Both the position numbers and the translations under genes were made by a program. 64,000 bases of DNA from Marinobacter sediminicola (GTDB lineage: Bacteria; Pseudomonadota; Gammaproteobacteria; Pseudomonadales; Oleiphilaceae). Position 1 is the first letter of the stretch, and every line of letters begins with the position of its first letter. The stretch lies in contig NZ_JAVIXR010000002.1 of assembly GCF_031157525.1 (NCBI RefSeq), forward strand, positions 372,001 to 436,000, written 5' to 3'. Below the pieces are notes generated by a model. It did not search any database, was not told the DNA's origin, and worked only from the letters and a program-made list of their open reading frames with translations. Shown here piece after piece: positions 48,191 through 57,805 of the stretch.

Positions 48191-49417
48191 ATGAAACAGG
48201 AAGCAGCTCTACAACCTCCCCTCACCAAATCAGGTCTTGAAAACCCAACCCGCAGAACGCTTCTACTCGGGAGCGCCGGCGCCATGGCCGCCGTAAGCCT
48301 GCTTGGTTTCTCCCCCCTCGCCAAGGCAGACGAACCGAAATCACTGCCAGATTACGCAGCCTGGAAAGAGCGCAATGCACTGATAGTACATAGCGCCAAC
48401 ACTATGGAGACCGAGCGTGGTGCTATTGGTAATGGAGTGATTACACCTAGCGACCGCCTGTTTGTTCGCAACAACCTTCCCGCCCCTCCTGCCTCAATCA
48501 CTGACGACCCGGATGCCTGGGAGGTGCACATAGAGGGTGTCAAAAACCCTCGCACCTTAACGGTGGGTGAGCTGAAAAAAATGGGTGTTACCACTGTCGC
48601 GTCAGTGCTTCAATGTTCCGGTAACGGCCGCGCCTTCTTCCCTCACGGTGCCAGCGGCACTCAATGGTCTGTCGGTGCTGCAGGTTGCGTAATGTGGACG
48701 GGAGTGCCTCTGAAGGATGTGGTAGAAGCTTTGGGCGGCCCTGCAGATGGCGCAAAATACATCACCAGCAGCGGCGGGGAATCCCTGCCGGACGGCCTGG
48801 ATCCTAAAACCATCATTGTTGAGCGTTCGGTGCCCACCAAAGCAATGAACAGTGCGCTTTTAGCATGGGAAATGAACGACGAACCGCTGACCCACACCCA
48901 CGGCGGCCCACTGCGAATGGTGGTACCGGGCTACTACGGTGTGAATAACGTCAAGTATGTGAAAAATGTCGCCCTTAGCGAAAACCAAACCGATGCCAAG
49001 ATTCAAGCCTCTGGCTACCGCATTCGGGATGTAGGTGTAAAAGGCGCAGCCGATCAGCCTTCCATGTGGGAGATGAACGTCAAATCCTGGGTAACTTCAC
49101 CTCTGGAAGATGGGCGCAGCGGGCGGACCATGATCTATGGTGTAGCTTTTGGCGGCACCGTGTCATTGAAAAAAGTGGATGTGTCCGTAGATGGTGGCAA
49201 AACCTGGAAGCAAGCACGCTTCCTGGGCCCAGATCTTGGCCCCTATGCCTGGCGCCCCTTCGTAATTGCAGCTGATCTGCCAGCCGGCAAACACCGTGTT
49301 GTCAGCAAGGCTAGTGATGTAGATGGCAACACACAACCTGAGGGCCGTACCGAAAACGAACGTGGCTATGGCCACAATGGTTGGAGCGACCACGGGGTTA
49401 CCGTCACTCTCAGTTAG
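48191..49417 (+). CDS. sorA: Sulfite dehydrogenase molybdenum subunit (SorA-like)
   Basis: This is a periplasmic molybdopterin enzyme of the sulfite oxidase family that oxidises sulfite to sulfate. The ATG at 48191 has GGAGAC upstream and gives 408 residues with a Tat signal (TRRTLLLGSAG, Arg21-22). The molybdenum ligand is Cys142 in VLQCSGNGRAFF. A C-terminal dimerisation domain contains VDVSVDGGKTW. The small cytochrome c encoded next is the probable electron acceptor. Confidence 0.9.
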   Translation: MKQEAALQPPLTKSGLENPTRRTLLLGSAGAMAAVSLLGFSPLAKADEPKSLPDYAAWKERNALIVHSANTMETERGAIGNGVITPSDRLFVRNNLPAPPASITDDPDAWEVHIEGVKNPRTLTVGELKKMGVTTVASVLQCSGNGRAFFPHGASGTQWSVGAAGCVMWTGVPLKDVVEALGGPADGAKYITSSGGESLPDGLDPKTIIVERSVPTKAMNSALLAWEMNDEPLTHTHGGPLRMVVPGYYGVNNVKYVKNVALSENQTDAKIQASGYRIRDVGVKGAADQPSMWEMNVKSWVTSPLEDGRSGRTMIYGVAFGGTVSLKKVDVSVDGGKTWKQARFLGPDLGPYAWRPFVIAADLPAGKHRVVSKASDVDGNTQPEGRTENERGYGHNGWSDHGVTVTLS

Positions 49418-49483
49418 TTCGCAGCTAATTGCATACGGGCTGCCCGGGATAAACGGTAGCCCGGTTTCTACGGGATTCAATAT

Positions 49484-49804
49484 ATGAGAGAACCTGCCGT
49501 ATTATTGGCCCTGGCATTTATGGGCTTTGCATCGTTGGCGTACGCCGACGAGACTAAAAGAGGAAAGGAGATATTTACTCAGGTGGCGCAGCCGTCCTGC
49601 ACTATTTGCCACACCTTGGCAGACGCGGGTTCAGCAGGTGCTATCGGGCCAGATCTGGACGACCTGAAACCGTCGCGGGAGCAGGTTATCAATGCGGTTA
49701 CCAGTGGTGTTGGCGTTATGCCAGCCTTCAATGAGTCATTATCGACAGAACAGATAAAAGCGGTGGCACACTATGTATCCACCGTAACAGGCGGGGGAAA
49801 ATAG
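49484..49804 (+). CDS. sorB: Cytochrome c, probable SorB subunit of sulfite dehydrogenase
   Basis: The 106-residue periplasmic monohaem cytochrome has a signal peptide (to about residue 21, SLAYA), the haem motif CTICH (residues 39-43) and the axial Met in GVMPAFNESLS. Length and position behind the molybdenum subunit match SorAB-type sulfite dehydrogenases. It would pass electrons from sulfite to the respiratory chain. Confidence 0.88.
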   Translation: MREPAVLLALAFMGFASLAYADETKRGKEIFTQVAQPSCTICHTLADAGSAGAIGPDLDDLKPSREQVINAVTSGVGVMPAFNESLSTEQIKAVAHYVSTVTGGGK

Positions 49805-49809
49805 AATCC

Positions 49810-49832
49810 GAGGCAGGGATTACCCCTGCCTC
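49810..49832. terminator. Bidirectional hairpin between sorB and msrB
   Basis: GAGGCAGGG (49810-49818) and CCCTGCCTC (49824-49832) form a perfect 9-bp stem between convergent genes. The flanking T-run is short. Confidence 0.65.
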
Positions 49833-49839
49833 TTAGTAC

Positions 49840-50265
49840 TCAGGCGTTTTCTTGGAACACCATGGCAATGGAGTTCAGGCAATAGCGTTGCCCGGTTGGA
49901 GGTGGACCATCCGGGAATACGTGCCCAAGGTGGCTGTCGCAACGGGGGCAGCGCACTTCCGTGCGAGACATTCCCAGACTTGTATCCTCAATGTAGCGGA
50001 TGTGTTCCTTATCGAATGGCTGAAAAAAGCTGGGCCAGCCGGTTCCGGAATCAAACTTCGCGTTTGAACTGAACAGCGGAAGATCACACAGCCGGCAGTG
50101 ATAAACCCCCACCAATTTGTTATCCAGCAAGGTGCCACAAAACGGGTGTTCTGTTCCATGATCCAGCAATACTTGACGCTCTTCCGGTGTCAGGCTCGCG
50201 GCTTTCTCTTGAATCTGTGCCTCTGTGAGAGGTGTCAGGTCATAACCTGCAGCAGAACTGCTCAT
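49840..50265 (-). CDS. msrB: Peptide-methionine (R)-S-oxide reductase MsrB
   Basis: MsrB reduces the R form of methionine sulfoxide. The 141 residues carry the zinc-binding CRLCD and CPRCDSHLGH pairs, GTGWPSFFQP, and the catalytic Cys in QRYCLNSIAM. It follows msrA after 11 nt, so the two epimer-specific repair enzymes are made together. Confidence 0.96.
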   Translation of the reverse strand: MSSSAAGYDLTPLTEAQIQEKAASLTPEERQVLLDHGTEHPFCGTLLDNKLVGVYHCRLCDLPLFSSNAKFDSGTGWPSFFQPFDKEHIRYIEDTSLGMSRTEVRCPRCDSHLGHVFPDGPPPTGQRYCLNSIAMVFQENA

Positions 50266-50276
50266 TACCTATCTCC

Positions 50277-50927
50277 TCAAGCCAGGTTGTCGTTGGAATC
50301 GGTGTACTCCGGTTTTAGTCGATCACTGAAACCATCAACCAGCTTTTCCAGTTTAGGTGCGGCTACAGCCATGATGTAAGGCTGGTACGGATTCCTCGCC
50401 GCAAAATTCTGATGATGTGCCTCAGCCGGATAAAATGCCTCCAGTGGCTCCAGGGTTGTTACAACAGGATCAGGATACACCCCGGCTTCATCAAGCTGGC
50501 GAATGTAGGCTTCCACTACTCGCCTTTGCTCCGGTGTTTCATAAAAAACTGCAGAGCGGTATTGCGTACCTCGGTCGTTACCCTGTCGATTCAGCTGGGT
50601 TGGATCATGAGCCACCGAGAAAAACACTCTGAGTATCTCTCCGAAGCTGATCCGGCCGGGGTCGTAATGCACGCTCACAACTTCTGCATGCCCAGTGGTG
50701 CCAGAGCACACGGCGTCGTAGTTAGCTGTACCTGCCGATCCGCCAGCATAGCCGGACTCAACCCGCGTAACGCCATCCAGTGCCAGAACCACAGCTTCCA
50801 CACACCAGAAGCAGCCACCGGCAAGAACCACTCGTTGCTCACTGTCTCCAGCTGGCAGATCCTGCTCCGGCTCAGGAAAACGGCTACGGGGTACCGTCAG
50901 GCCTGGAATGCTGCAAGATGATGTCAT
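50277..50927 (-). CDS. msrA: Peptide-methionine (S)-S-oxide reductase MsrA
   Basis: MsrA reduces the S form of methionine sulfoxide. The 216 residues carry the catalytic GCFWCVEAV motif near residue 40, GYAGGSAGTANYDAVCSGTTGHAE and the HHQNF motif. It is transcribed with msrB. Confidence 0.96.
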   Translation of the reverse strand: MTSSCSIPGLTVPRSRFPEPEQDLPAGDSEQRVVLAGGCFWCVEAVVLALDGVTRVESGYAGGSAGTANYDAVCSGTTGHAEVVSVHYDPGRISFGEILRVFFSVAHDPTQLNRQGNDRGTQYRSAVFYETPEQRRVVEAYIRQLDEAGVYPDPVVTTLEPLEAFYPAEAHHQNFAARNPYQPYIMAVAAPKLEKLVDGFSDRLKPEYTDSNDNLA

Positions 50928-51008
50928 AAGGACCTCTGCTAGGAGTGTACATGTCTTTAGTGTACCGATTGTGGACGCAAATGGATCAGTTTATCAATGA
51001 TTTTACCA

Positions 51009-52388
51009 TCAATCATCGCCTCCGCCGCGCGTCAGTTTAAGTGGGTCCATAAGCTCTTCCAGGTGCTTTCGATCAAGACCACTTCTCTCCTCGGCTACAT
51101 CAATAACCGGGCGGCCCGTTTTGTACGCTTCTTTGGCAATCTCCGACGCCAGGCTATAACCAATCTCCGGATTCAGTGCTGTTACCAGCACCGGGTTGCG
51201 GCCAACGCTGGCGTCGAGCGTGCCGGCGTTAGCAGTAAAGCCCCGGATGCTTTTGTCCGCCAGCATGTTCATTGCATTTGTGAGCAAGCGGATCATATCC
51301 AGCAAGTTGGCTCCCACAAGTGGCAGCATAACGTTGAGCTGAAAGTTGCCAGACTGCCCTGCAATCGCATTGGCGCTGTCGAGCCCGATCACCTGCGCGC
51401 CAACCATGGCTACTGATTCGGGCACCACCGGGTTTACCTTGCCTGGCATAATACTGCTACCCGGCTGCAGGGCTGGAAGGCTGATTTCCGCCAACCCATG
51501 AATCGGGCCGCTATTCATCCAGCGTAAATCATTGGCAATCTTGGTGAGCACAATGCCCAGCCCGCGCAATTGGGCGGACAGCGCAACCGGACCATCCACT
51601 GCGCTTATACCTACAAACTTGTGTTCCATAGAGCGGAACGAGTATCCGGTGTTGGCCTTGAGGAATTTCACAAACTGCCCCGAAAACTCCGACAAGGCAT
51701 TCACGCCGGTACCTACGGCAGTGCCACCCTGAGGTACCGCAAGCAGTTCATTTGCTGCGCCATCCAGGCGCTTTTCCACCGCCAGTAGCTGCTCGCGCCA
51801 CGTGCGCAACTCCTGCCCGAGTGTAATCGGCATGGCATCCATAAGGTGGGTACGGCCTGTTTTCACCTGTTCACAGAACTGGGCTTCCCGTTCGTAGATA
51901 ACGCCGCACATGTGCGTGAGTGCGGGAATGAGCCGCTCACGAATGCCTATCACTGAACTCACGTGAATAGCCGTCGGGATCACATCATTAGAGCTCTGGC
52001 TCATGTTCACATGATCGTTAGGGTGCACCTCCACGCCATTTCTGCCGGCGATAGCCGCAATCACCTCATTCACATTCATATTGGTACTGGTACCCGAGCC
52101 AGTTTGGTAACGGTCAATCGGGAACTGGTCGGCAAATTCTCCACGAATGAGCGCTTGGCATGCGTCGGTAATCGCATCGCAAGGGCTATTGTCGAGAAGC
52201 CCCAGGCTGGCATTGGCTTCTGCGGCGGCCTGTTTAACGCGGGCGACCGCCGCAATAAAAGCCGGTGGCATGGGCTGGCCACTAACCGGGAAGTTATCAA
52301 CGGCACGCTGAGTCTGGGCGCCCCAAAGAGCGTCAGCCGGCACGTGGACATCGCCCAAGCTGTCGGTTTCTGTTCTGTACTCGCTCAT
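51009..52388 (-). CDS. fumC: Class II fumarate hydratase
   Basis: FumC is the iron-independent fumarase of the TCA cycle. The 459 residues from the ATG at 52388 (AGGAGG five nt upstream) carry the signature GSSIMPGKVNPV and the TGSGTSTNMNVNEV substrate loop. A GTG codon just before could add one residue. Iron-free fumarase and Mqo together suit low-iron or oxidative conditions. Confidence 0.96.
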   Translation of the reverse strand: MSEYRTETDSLGDVHVPADALWGAQTQRAVDNFPVSGQPMPPAFIAAVARVKQAAAEANASLGLLDNSPCDAITDACQALIRGEFADQFPIDRYQTGSGTSTNMNVNEVIAAIAGRNGVEVHPNDHVNMSQSSNDVIPTAIHVSSVIGIRERLIPALTHMCGVIYEREAQFCEQVKTGRTHLMDAMPITLGQELRTWREQLLAVEKRLDGAANELLAVPQGGTAVGTGVNALSEFSGQFVKFLKANTGYSFRSMEHKFVGISAVDGPVALSAQLRGLGIVLTKIANDLRWMNSGPIHGLAEISLPALQPGSSIMPGKVNPVVPESVAMVGAQVIGLDSANAIAGQSGNFQLNVMLPLVGANLLDMIRLLTNAMNMLADKSIRGFTANAGTLDASVGRNPVLVTALNPEIGYSLASEIAKEAYKTGRPVIDVAEERSGLDRKHLEELMDPLKLTRGGGDD

Positions 52389-52540
52389 CACTCCCTCCTA
52401 TCCATCCGTTTACGCATCAGGTTATGCATCTGTATGGCACGACCGGGTCAGTGTATCAACTAAAGCTCGGCATATTTTCTCACGATAAAAACGCCGATGC
52501 GGTCACATAACCCCGACGACCAGCGGACTCCCGGCACGTT

Positions 52541-52557
52541 TGTAGGAATTTCCTACA
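52541..52557. promoter_or_regulatory. 17-bp palindromic operator upstream of the signalling operon
   Basis: TGTAGGAATTTCCTACA is a perfect palindrome around its central base. A possible -10 box TAATCT (52578-52583) places the operator centre about 41 nt before the start site, a classic activator position. The same pattern, with two purine/pyrimidine swaps, occurs before the CotH operon. It is probably the target of the LuxR-type regulator encoded at 54108. Confidence 0.75.
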
Positions 52558-52617
52558 GCAAAGCCTGCTGAGATTGCTAATCTTCTTGTCAGGTGAGATC
52601 TCAGGACAGTACCCACG

Positions 52618-54108
52618 ATGGCCATTACGGAAGAACCACACATTTTCCTTCGTTACGACTGCGAAAATGCGCGCAGAACGTTTGAAGACGAGCTCGGCAA
52701 CGACCTGCGCATTGATGCATTTCCAACGGATCAAGCCGCTATCTCGGCCCTGGAACACTGCCCAACGCCACCAAACGCATTGTTCGTTTTAGCAAGCCAG
52801 TCGCCGATCCAAGCCAGCCCCCCGCTGCTGGTGCATGCGCGAGATACACACCCCGACCTGTTGAAAATCCTGATCAGCGACACTGTTCCGCTGGATATGC
52901 TGGTTTCTTTGCTGGAACAGCGGCTGGTAGATCGCTGCTTTGAACAGCCGGTGGACCCGGACCTCATACGTTCCCACGTTCTGACCTCTGCGCTGGCCAG
53001 TAAACCCAGTTTGCAGGGCGTGGTTTCAGTGCCTGCTGCTGAAGCACCGATCGTCCTGATCGTGGATGATGAATCGACGGCCACAAAGTACCTTGCCCGC
53101 CAGTTGGAGCGCATGCAGAACGATTTTCGCGTGCTGTGCGCCGACAGTGCCGAGCAGGCCCTGGAAACCATCCGCTCACAAAGCGGAACAGTGGCTGTCG
53201 TAATGACAGACCAGCGAATGCCGGGCATGCAGGGCAAGGAACTCATTGATGAACTCAAACAATCACACCCGGCAACGATCCGCATCCTCACCTCGGCCTA
53301 CGGCGAAGTACACGTGGCGCTTGATGCTGTGAACGAGGGGGAGATTTTCCGCTACCAGAAAAAACCCTGGCGCGCGACGGAATTGCTACCCCTTTTTCAA
53401 GAGGCCGTATCGCGACACCTGACCTTGGCGTCGGCGAGGGAAAACACGCTCTCTCAACTGGAACGCCAATTTTCGGAGCTACGCAGACAGCGCCGTGCAC
53501 GGCTTCTGGAAAATCTTTCAGCCCCTGTAAATTCCGCCGCTGGCGCACCGGCCATGTCGCTTTTTTTACAGGCGGTGGATGCCATCCCTTGCCTGGCGGC
53601 CAACTCATCACACCTGAGAGCTAGCCTGGAAACCAGCCTTGAGAAGGACCTGGTTCAGCAATTTGGTGAACAGGTACAGCAGCAACTAACACGATTGCAA
53701 GTAACAGCCTCTGCCAGCACGAAGCTTGATGAAACGTCTGTTCTCGCGGCACTGCAAAGCGCCGGGCTGGCCAAAGATGAACACCACAACGCAACGTCAA
53801 CACTGTCGGTGCTCTGCCAGACGCTCACAACGCTTTTAGCTGCTTCCGGGCAGGACTGGCGCACTCTGCAACTGAGCCAGCCCTCGGACAATCAACTGGT
53901 ACTGGCCAGCACAGCTCCGCTGAAGCTCTATGCACACCTGCTAGCACCACTGACCAGGCTATCCCGACCATTACTGGAGCAACAGGTGGCGCTTCTCCTG
54001 CTTTTCGTAACCACGCACCAGCTGGGCGGTGAGCTACAAATCAACGGCGCTGCCCAATCCTACGAGCTTGTGCTTTCCTTGCCGCTGGCTAAAGCAACGG
54101 TGGCCTGA
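52618..54108 (+). CDS. Multidomain response regulator
   Basis: The 496 residues contain an N-terminal region (8-130) that looks like a degenerate receiver, then a normal receiver (143-262) with DD150-151, phosphoacceptor Asp198 (MTDQRMPGMQG) and Lys249 (YQKKPW), then a helical part (270-345). The C-terminus has a shape like a worn histidine-kinase ATPase domain (ending GGELQINGAAQSYELVLSLPL) without its nucleotide motifs. Its stop overlaps the next start by one base. It may relay or titrate phosphate from the kinase encoded two genes downstream. Confidence 0.75.
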   Translation: MAITEEPHIFLRYDCENARRTFEDELGNDLRIDAFPTDQAAISALEHCPTPPNALFVLASQSPIQASPPLLVHARDTHPDLLKILISDTVPLDMLVSLLEQRLVDRCFEQPVDPDLIRSHVLTSALASKPSLQGVVSVPAAEAPIVLIVDDESTATKYLARQLERMQNDFRVLCADSAEQALETIRSQSGTVAVVMTDQRMPGMQGKELIDELKQSHPATIRILTSAYGEVHVALDAVNEGEIFRYQKKPWRATELLPLFQEAVSRHLTLASARENTLSQLERQFSELRRQRRARLLENLSAPVNSAAGAPAMSLFLQAVDAIPCLAANSSHLRASLETSLEKDLVQQFGEQVQQQLTRLQVTASASTKLDETSVLAALQSAGLAKDEHHNATSTLSVLCQTLTTLLAASGQDWRTLQLSQPSDNQLVLASTAPLKLYAHLLAPLTRLSRPLLEQQVALLLLFVTTHQLGGELQINGAAQSYELVLSLPLAKATVA

Positions 54109-54755
54109 TGTCGCAGGGTAACCGCAAGCTAAGACTCTACGTAACCATCGGCCAGCGGCTGTTTCGGGACAGCCTGCTATTCCAGCTCCTGTTGCACAAC
54201 GAAATTGATCTGGTGGGTGAATCCGAAACCGGAATCGACACCTTGAAAAGCCTGGAATCTGCCCGCCCTGGCGTCTTGATTATTGAAGAGAATTTGCCAG
54301 ACAACGATGGCCTGACCATTGCGGAACATGCACTGAGCGAACACCCCGCCCTTGCGGTGTTGCTGATTTCAGATACCCCGGTCAGCGCCAACCGGCTGGC
54401 GATTTATCTCGAAGCTGGCATCAAGGCGGTTGTATCGAAACATCAGCCCATTCAGGATCTGGTTAAAACCCTGTTCTACATCCGCAACGGGCAAGTGTAC
54501 GTGGGGGCTTGGCAAAAGCCGGACGCGCCATCGCAAGGAATGTTGAATGCCTACAATGCGTTGTCAGGCCGTGAACGAGAGGTCGCCCGGTTGATAGCCA
54601 GCCGGATTCCCATCAAGGATATCGCCGAACAGTTAGGGGTGTCCTGCAAGACGGTGCACTCCTACAAGGACAGAATTTTCGTCAAGCTCGGGTTCGAGCG
54701 CCTGCCAGAACTGATCCTGTTCATGAAACGCCACCACAATGGAGCCGCGGCATGA
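54108..54755 (+). CDS. LuxR/NarL-type regulator with degenerate receiver
   Basis: This 215-residue regulator has a receiver-like N-terminus (7-125) and a LuxR helix-turn-helix at 145-205 (LSGREREVARLIASRIPIKDIAEQLGVSCKTVHSYKDRIF). The phosphoacceptor position is Glu60 (LIIEENLP) and the usual acidic pair near the N-terminus is missing (LYVTIGQRLF), so it probably cannot be phosphorylated normally. Glu may mimic the active state. It overlaps the kinase gene by 4 nt. Confidence 0.85.
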   Translation: MSQGNRKLRLYVTIGQRLFRDSLLFQLLLHNEIDLVGESETGIDTLKSLESARPGVLIIEENLPDNDGLTIAEHALSEHPALAVLLISDTPVSANRLAIYLEAGIKAVVSKHQPIQDLVKTLFYIRNGQVYVGAWQKPDAPSQGMLNAYNALSGREREVARLIASRIPIKDIAEQLGVSCKTVHSYKDRIFVKLGFERLPELILFMKRHHNGAAA

Positions 54756-56110
54756 CACTGCTCTCCGGCATGGATCAGGTTCGACAGTTGCCAGCACACC
54801 AACAGCGACGTTACGAGCGCTTCTATCGCAGCCAGTCCAGGTTCCGGGTGCTGCCACTTTTTGCGGATGTGTCTCTGGGCATCACCTTCATCGGGACTCT
54901 CATATTCCTGTCTGGGCTTGCCCTATCGCCCACAGCGCCGGGCATTAACGGTACCCACCTGTTTTACACCGCAGTGCTTGCGGGGCTGATAGCCGTCCAC
55001 CGTTTTACACGGCTAAGGCGAACCTCGCCTCTGATTGTCTATCTGGTGTTTTTCCACATGGCACTATTCAGCTATCTGGGTTACATCGTAACCGGTGCTT
55101 CGCTGCCCCCTATCGTAGGCCTGCTTCTCTTCATAAGCTCCGTAGGGATCATCACCCTGTCCATGGTCCATACCATCATCATACTGGCGGCTAACCTGGG
55201 CCTGTTGACGGCGGCTACCGCACTGGCTGTGCCGGCCAGTGAGTTTGGCTGCGCGCTAACAGCAATACTCACCAACTGGCTGGTGTTGATGTGCCTACTC
55301 ATTGCCCCGGTATCGGCTCACTTTTTTCGCATGTTCTTGCGCAATCTTTTAGCCCTGCAATTCCTGCTCAAAGATCGCAACCGCACACTATCTCGGACCT
55401 TGCATGCGCTGGAGATAACCGAAGGCAGGCTGGCCCAGGAACAAAAGCATCAGGCCCTGAGCCATATGGCAAAAGGCCTTCTGCATGAAATCATGAACCC
55501 GTTGAACTGCGCCAGCCAGGCCGTGGACTACGCCAGTGCCATCAACCGGGACAGCGACTTGTCAGAAGCACTGGACGACGCAGCGCTGCACCAGAAACGC
55601 ATCGCTGACATAGTGTCTGATTTGATCGATTTCTCGCGGCCTGAGCCGGATCACAGTATAGAGACAGCCGGTTTGGGCGCTCTCTTTGAAACGGCTCTGC
55701 GCTTATGCAAACACCAACTCAGGGGCACGGATGTGCGTCTTGGCATTCCGGAAAATATGCCCATAGCCTGTTATCCGTCGGCGCTGACCCAGGTTTTTGT
55801 AAACCTGTTGCTGAATTCGGCATCCGCACTGGAAAAGGGGCGGGCGTCGCGGCGCATCGACATAACGGCTACGTCAAAGGGTGAGAACCTGACTATAGGC
55901 ATACGGGACAATGGCCATGGCATAGCACCCGAAGACATCAAACGGCTGACAGACCCCTTCTACTCCACCAACAGGACACCGGACAATCTTGGCCTCGGGC
56001 TAAGTATCTGTCAGACCATCATGCGCCATCATAACGGCCAGATGGAAATTTGCAGCGAGCCGGGTGAGTGGACAGAAGTTATCCTTACTCTGCCTCAGTC
56101 ACCACACTAA
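54752..56110 (+). CDS. Membrane sensor histidine kinase
   Basis: The 452 residues have about six membrane segments (40-195), a short coiled coil, then the H-box LLHEIMNPLN with His245. The ATPase domain has QVFVNLLLNSASAL (N box), DNGHGIAPED (G1) and LGLGLSICQTI (G2). It looks fully active. No large periplasmic domain is present, so the signal may be in the membrane. Its stop lies next to the convergent porin gene. Confidence 0.9.
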   Translation: MTLLSGMDQVRQLPAHQQRRYERFYRSQSRFRVLPLFADVSLGITFIGTLIFLSGLALSPTAPGINGTHLFYTAVLAGLIAVHRFTRLRRTSPLIVYLVFFHMALFSYLGYIVTGASLPPIVGLLLFISSVGIITLSMVHTIIILAANLGLLTAATALAVPASEFGCALTAILTNWLVLMCLLIAPVSAHFFRMFLRNLLALQFLLKDRNRTLSRTLHALEITEGRLAQEQKHQALSHMAKGLLHEIMNPLNCASQAVDYASAINRDSDLSEALDDAALHQKRIADIVSDLIDFSRPEPDHSIETAGLGALFETALRLCKHQLRGTDVRLGIPENMPIACYPSALTQVFVNLLLNSASALEKGRASRRIDITATSKGENLTIGIRDNGHGIAPEDIKRLTDPFYSTNRTPDNLGLGLSICQTIMRHHNGQMEICSEPGEWTEVILTLPQSPH

Positions 56111-57231
56111 TACCGGAAAAGCACTCTCAGCGTGAACGCATTGCCTGTCGGGTCTGGTGCGAGGATAGTGCCCTCCACCTTTGGTACCAGCCAGTTCAGC
56201 CGAAGCTGAAACTGGTTACCCAGGTAATAGTTTGCCCCGACCAGCGCAATCGCCGCTCGCGCGCCTAAATCCCGGTCCTGCAAGTCGACCGCACTATAGC
56301 GAGCCACCAATTCAACGGCCCCCGCCGGCCCCGGCGAATCGGGGCCCTTGAACTCACCGTATTTGTATCGGCGGTGGTCATTGGTGAGGAAAAAACCTGC
56401 TTGCAGGTAAGCACCGCTAAACCGCCAGCGCTCTCCGTTCTCACGTTCAACCTGCTGCGCCATCGCCTCACTCACCACAGTTAACCGCCCTGACGACCAG
56501 GCTGCTTCCAGCCCTCCCACGGCAGTGTGCCGGGCATCAAAGCGCGGACTGCGCAGGATATTGTCAGCACTGAACACCTCGCCTCTATCCTTGACCTGAA
56601 ACCGAGCGCCATTCAAATCGCGCCAGGATGCGGCGATGCCGAAATGCAATGTGCGCCGATTATTCTGAACGGGAGCAACGGTGTAGCGGCCCGTCACTGA
56701 ATGGGTCTGCTCCCCTTCCGGCTCTTTGGTGAACACGCCGAAGACCCAGGTGTTGGCTTTATTCAATTGCCCAATCGCCAGGCCTTGCGAACGGCCTGGC
56801 GCAAAAGCCGATGTCACCATCGAGCGCTCACTGGTGCTGATGTTGGTATAACCAGTAAGACGCTCAAGCCCGAACGGCTCTTTGAAGCGGCCCAGCGTTG
56901 CCTCAAACCCATTTGCGCCCTGGTATTGCACATAGGCATCACCCAGCTCGGTTTCCTCGCGATCACCCCGAGCCTTATAGCTTCCGTCTATTTCTGCTGC
57001 CCAATTGCTCCCCCACTCCATCTCGAGTTCCAGTTTGGCATTTCGCACGATGCCCCTGGTGGTGTCAGGGTCACCCTCCTCATTATAAAAAGGCCCAAAC
57101 CGGTCAACTCCGGCGGCGATATACCCACCAAGATCCAGTTCCAGCGGGTCAGCCCTCAACGTTGGTGGCGGAAGCAAAACAACCAACGTCAACCCTGCTA
57201 TCAGCCAGGTCCGGCGGAGGTCAGCAAGCAT
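56107..57231 (-). CDS. Porin of the OprP/OprO type
   Basis: The ATG at 57231 gives 374 residues with a signal peptide (LIAGLTLVVLLPPPTLRA). The mature beta-barrel starts DPLELDLGGYIAAGVDRFGPFYN and ends in an aromatic residue (LRVLFRY), as outer-membrane barrels do. LGRFKEPFGLERLTG, followed later by GANYYLGNQFQLRLNW, is typical of the phosphate-selective porin O/P family. A longer frame is excluded because it runs through the DUF4956 gene. Its ATG lies inside the 3' end of that gene. Confidence 0.82.
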   Translation of the reverse strand: MLADLRRTWLIAGLTLVVLLPPPTLRADPLELDLGGYIAAGVDRFGPFYNEEGDPDTTRGIVRNAKLELEMEWGSNWAAEIDGSYKARGDREETELGDAYVQYQGANGFEATLGRFKEPFGLERLTGYTNISTSERSMVTSAFAPGRSQGLAIGQLNKANTWVFGVFTKEPEGEQTHSVTGRYTVAPVQNNRRTLHFGIAASWRDLNGARFQVKDRGEVFSADNILRSPRFDARHTAVGGLEAAWSSGRLTVVSEAMAQQVERENGERWRFSGAYLQAGFFLTNDHRRYKYGEFKGPDSPGPAGAVELVARYSAVDLQDRDLGARAAIALVGANYYLGNQFQLRLNWLVPKVEGTILAPDPTGNAFTLRVLFRY

Positions 57232-57805
57232 TGCGCCCTTCCAGACGAAAATGCATCCGGAGCATAGCGGTATCCCGCAGATAGCTGATGGACACCACAT
57301 CCACCCGAAACACATCCAGCCCGGTGCGCTCGCGCAAATCTGCAATCAACACTGCCTGCTGTCTGGCGTGCACATTCTCAATTTTTTCGTACTCAACCTC
57401 CTTCTCGCCGTGCCTGGGCAGTAACACCCGGGTTTCAAGCAGCCGTGCCAAAAGAATAATCAGCAGGTTCAGCCCCGCCAGTTCGTAGTGCTGCATACTG
57501 CCTACGGCTGCCAGCAGCGCCATGGCAATCACCAGAAAGAGATAGGTCATTTCCTTGATGCCCAGCGCTTCCGTTCGATAGCGCAGCATTGAAAACACTG
57601 CGAACAGACCGAACGCAAAGCCCATGGTCACCGTAACCGAGTGCAGTAGCGAGGTAACAAGGAAAACACCCACCCCAAACAGAATGAAAGAGGCCGCGTT
57701 CTCCCTGTGACGAGAAAAGGCGTAATAGCACCGAATCAGAACAAATACTGAACCCGTGTTGATGATCAGCCGGATCACAAAATGGAGATCAACTGCAGAT
57801 TCCAT
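57221..57805 (-). CDS. DUF4956 membrane protein
   Basis: This 194-residue protein has about four membrane segments (10-28, 40-55, 58-73, 87-122) and a cytoplasmic C-terminal domain with VLIADLRERTGLDVFRVDVVSISYLRDTAML. DUF4956 proteins are commonly encoded with VTC-domain and CotH proteins, but their function is not known. A strong AAGGAG site precedes the ATG. The gene overlaps VTC by 17 nt and the porin by 11 nt. A role as membrane partner or channel for the VTC protein is inferred. Confidence 0.82.
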   Translation of the reverse strand: MESAVDLHFVIRLIINTGSVFVLIRCYYAFSRHRENAASFILFGVGVFLVTSLLHSVTVTMGFAFGLFAVFSMLRYRTEALGIKEMTYLFLVIAMALLAAVGSMQHYELAGLNLLIILLARLLETRVLLPRHGEKEVEYEKIENVHARQQAVLIADLRERTGLDVFRVDVVSISYLRDTAMLRMHFRLEGRNAC

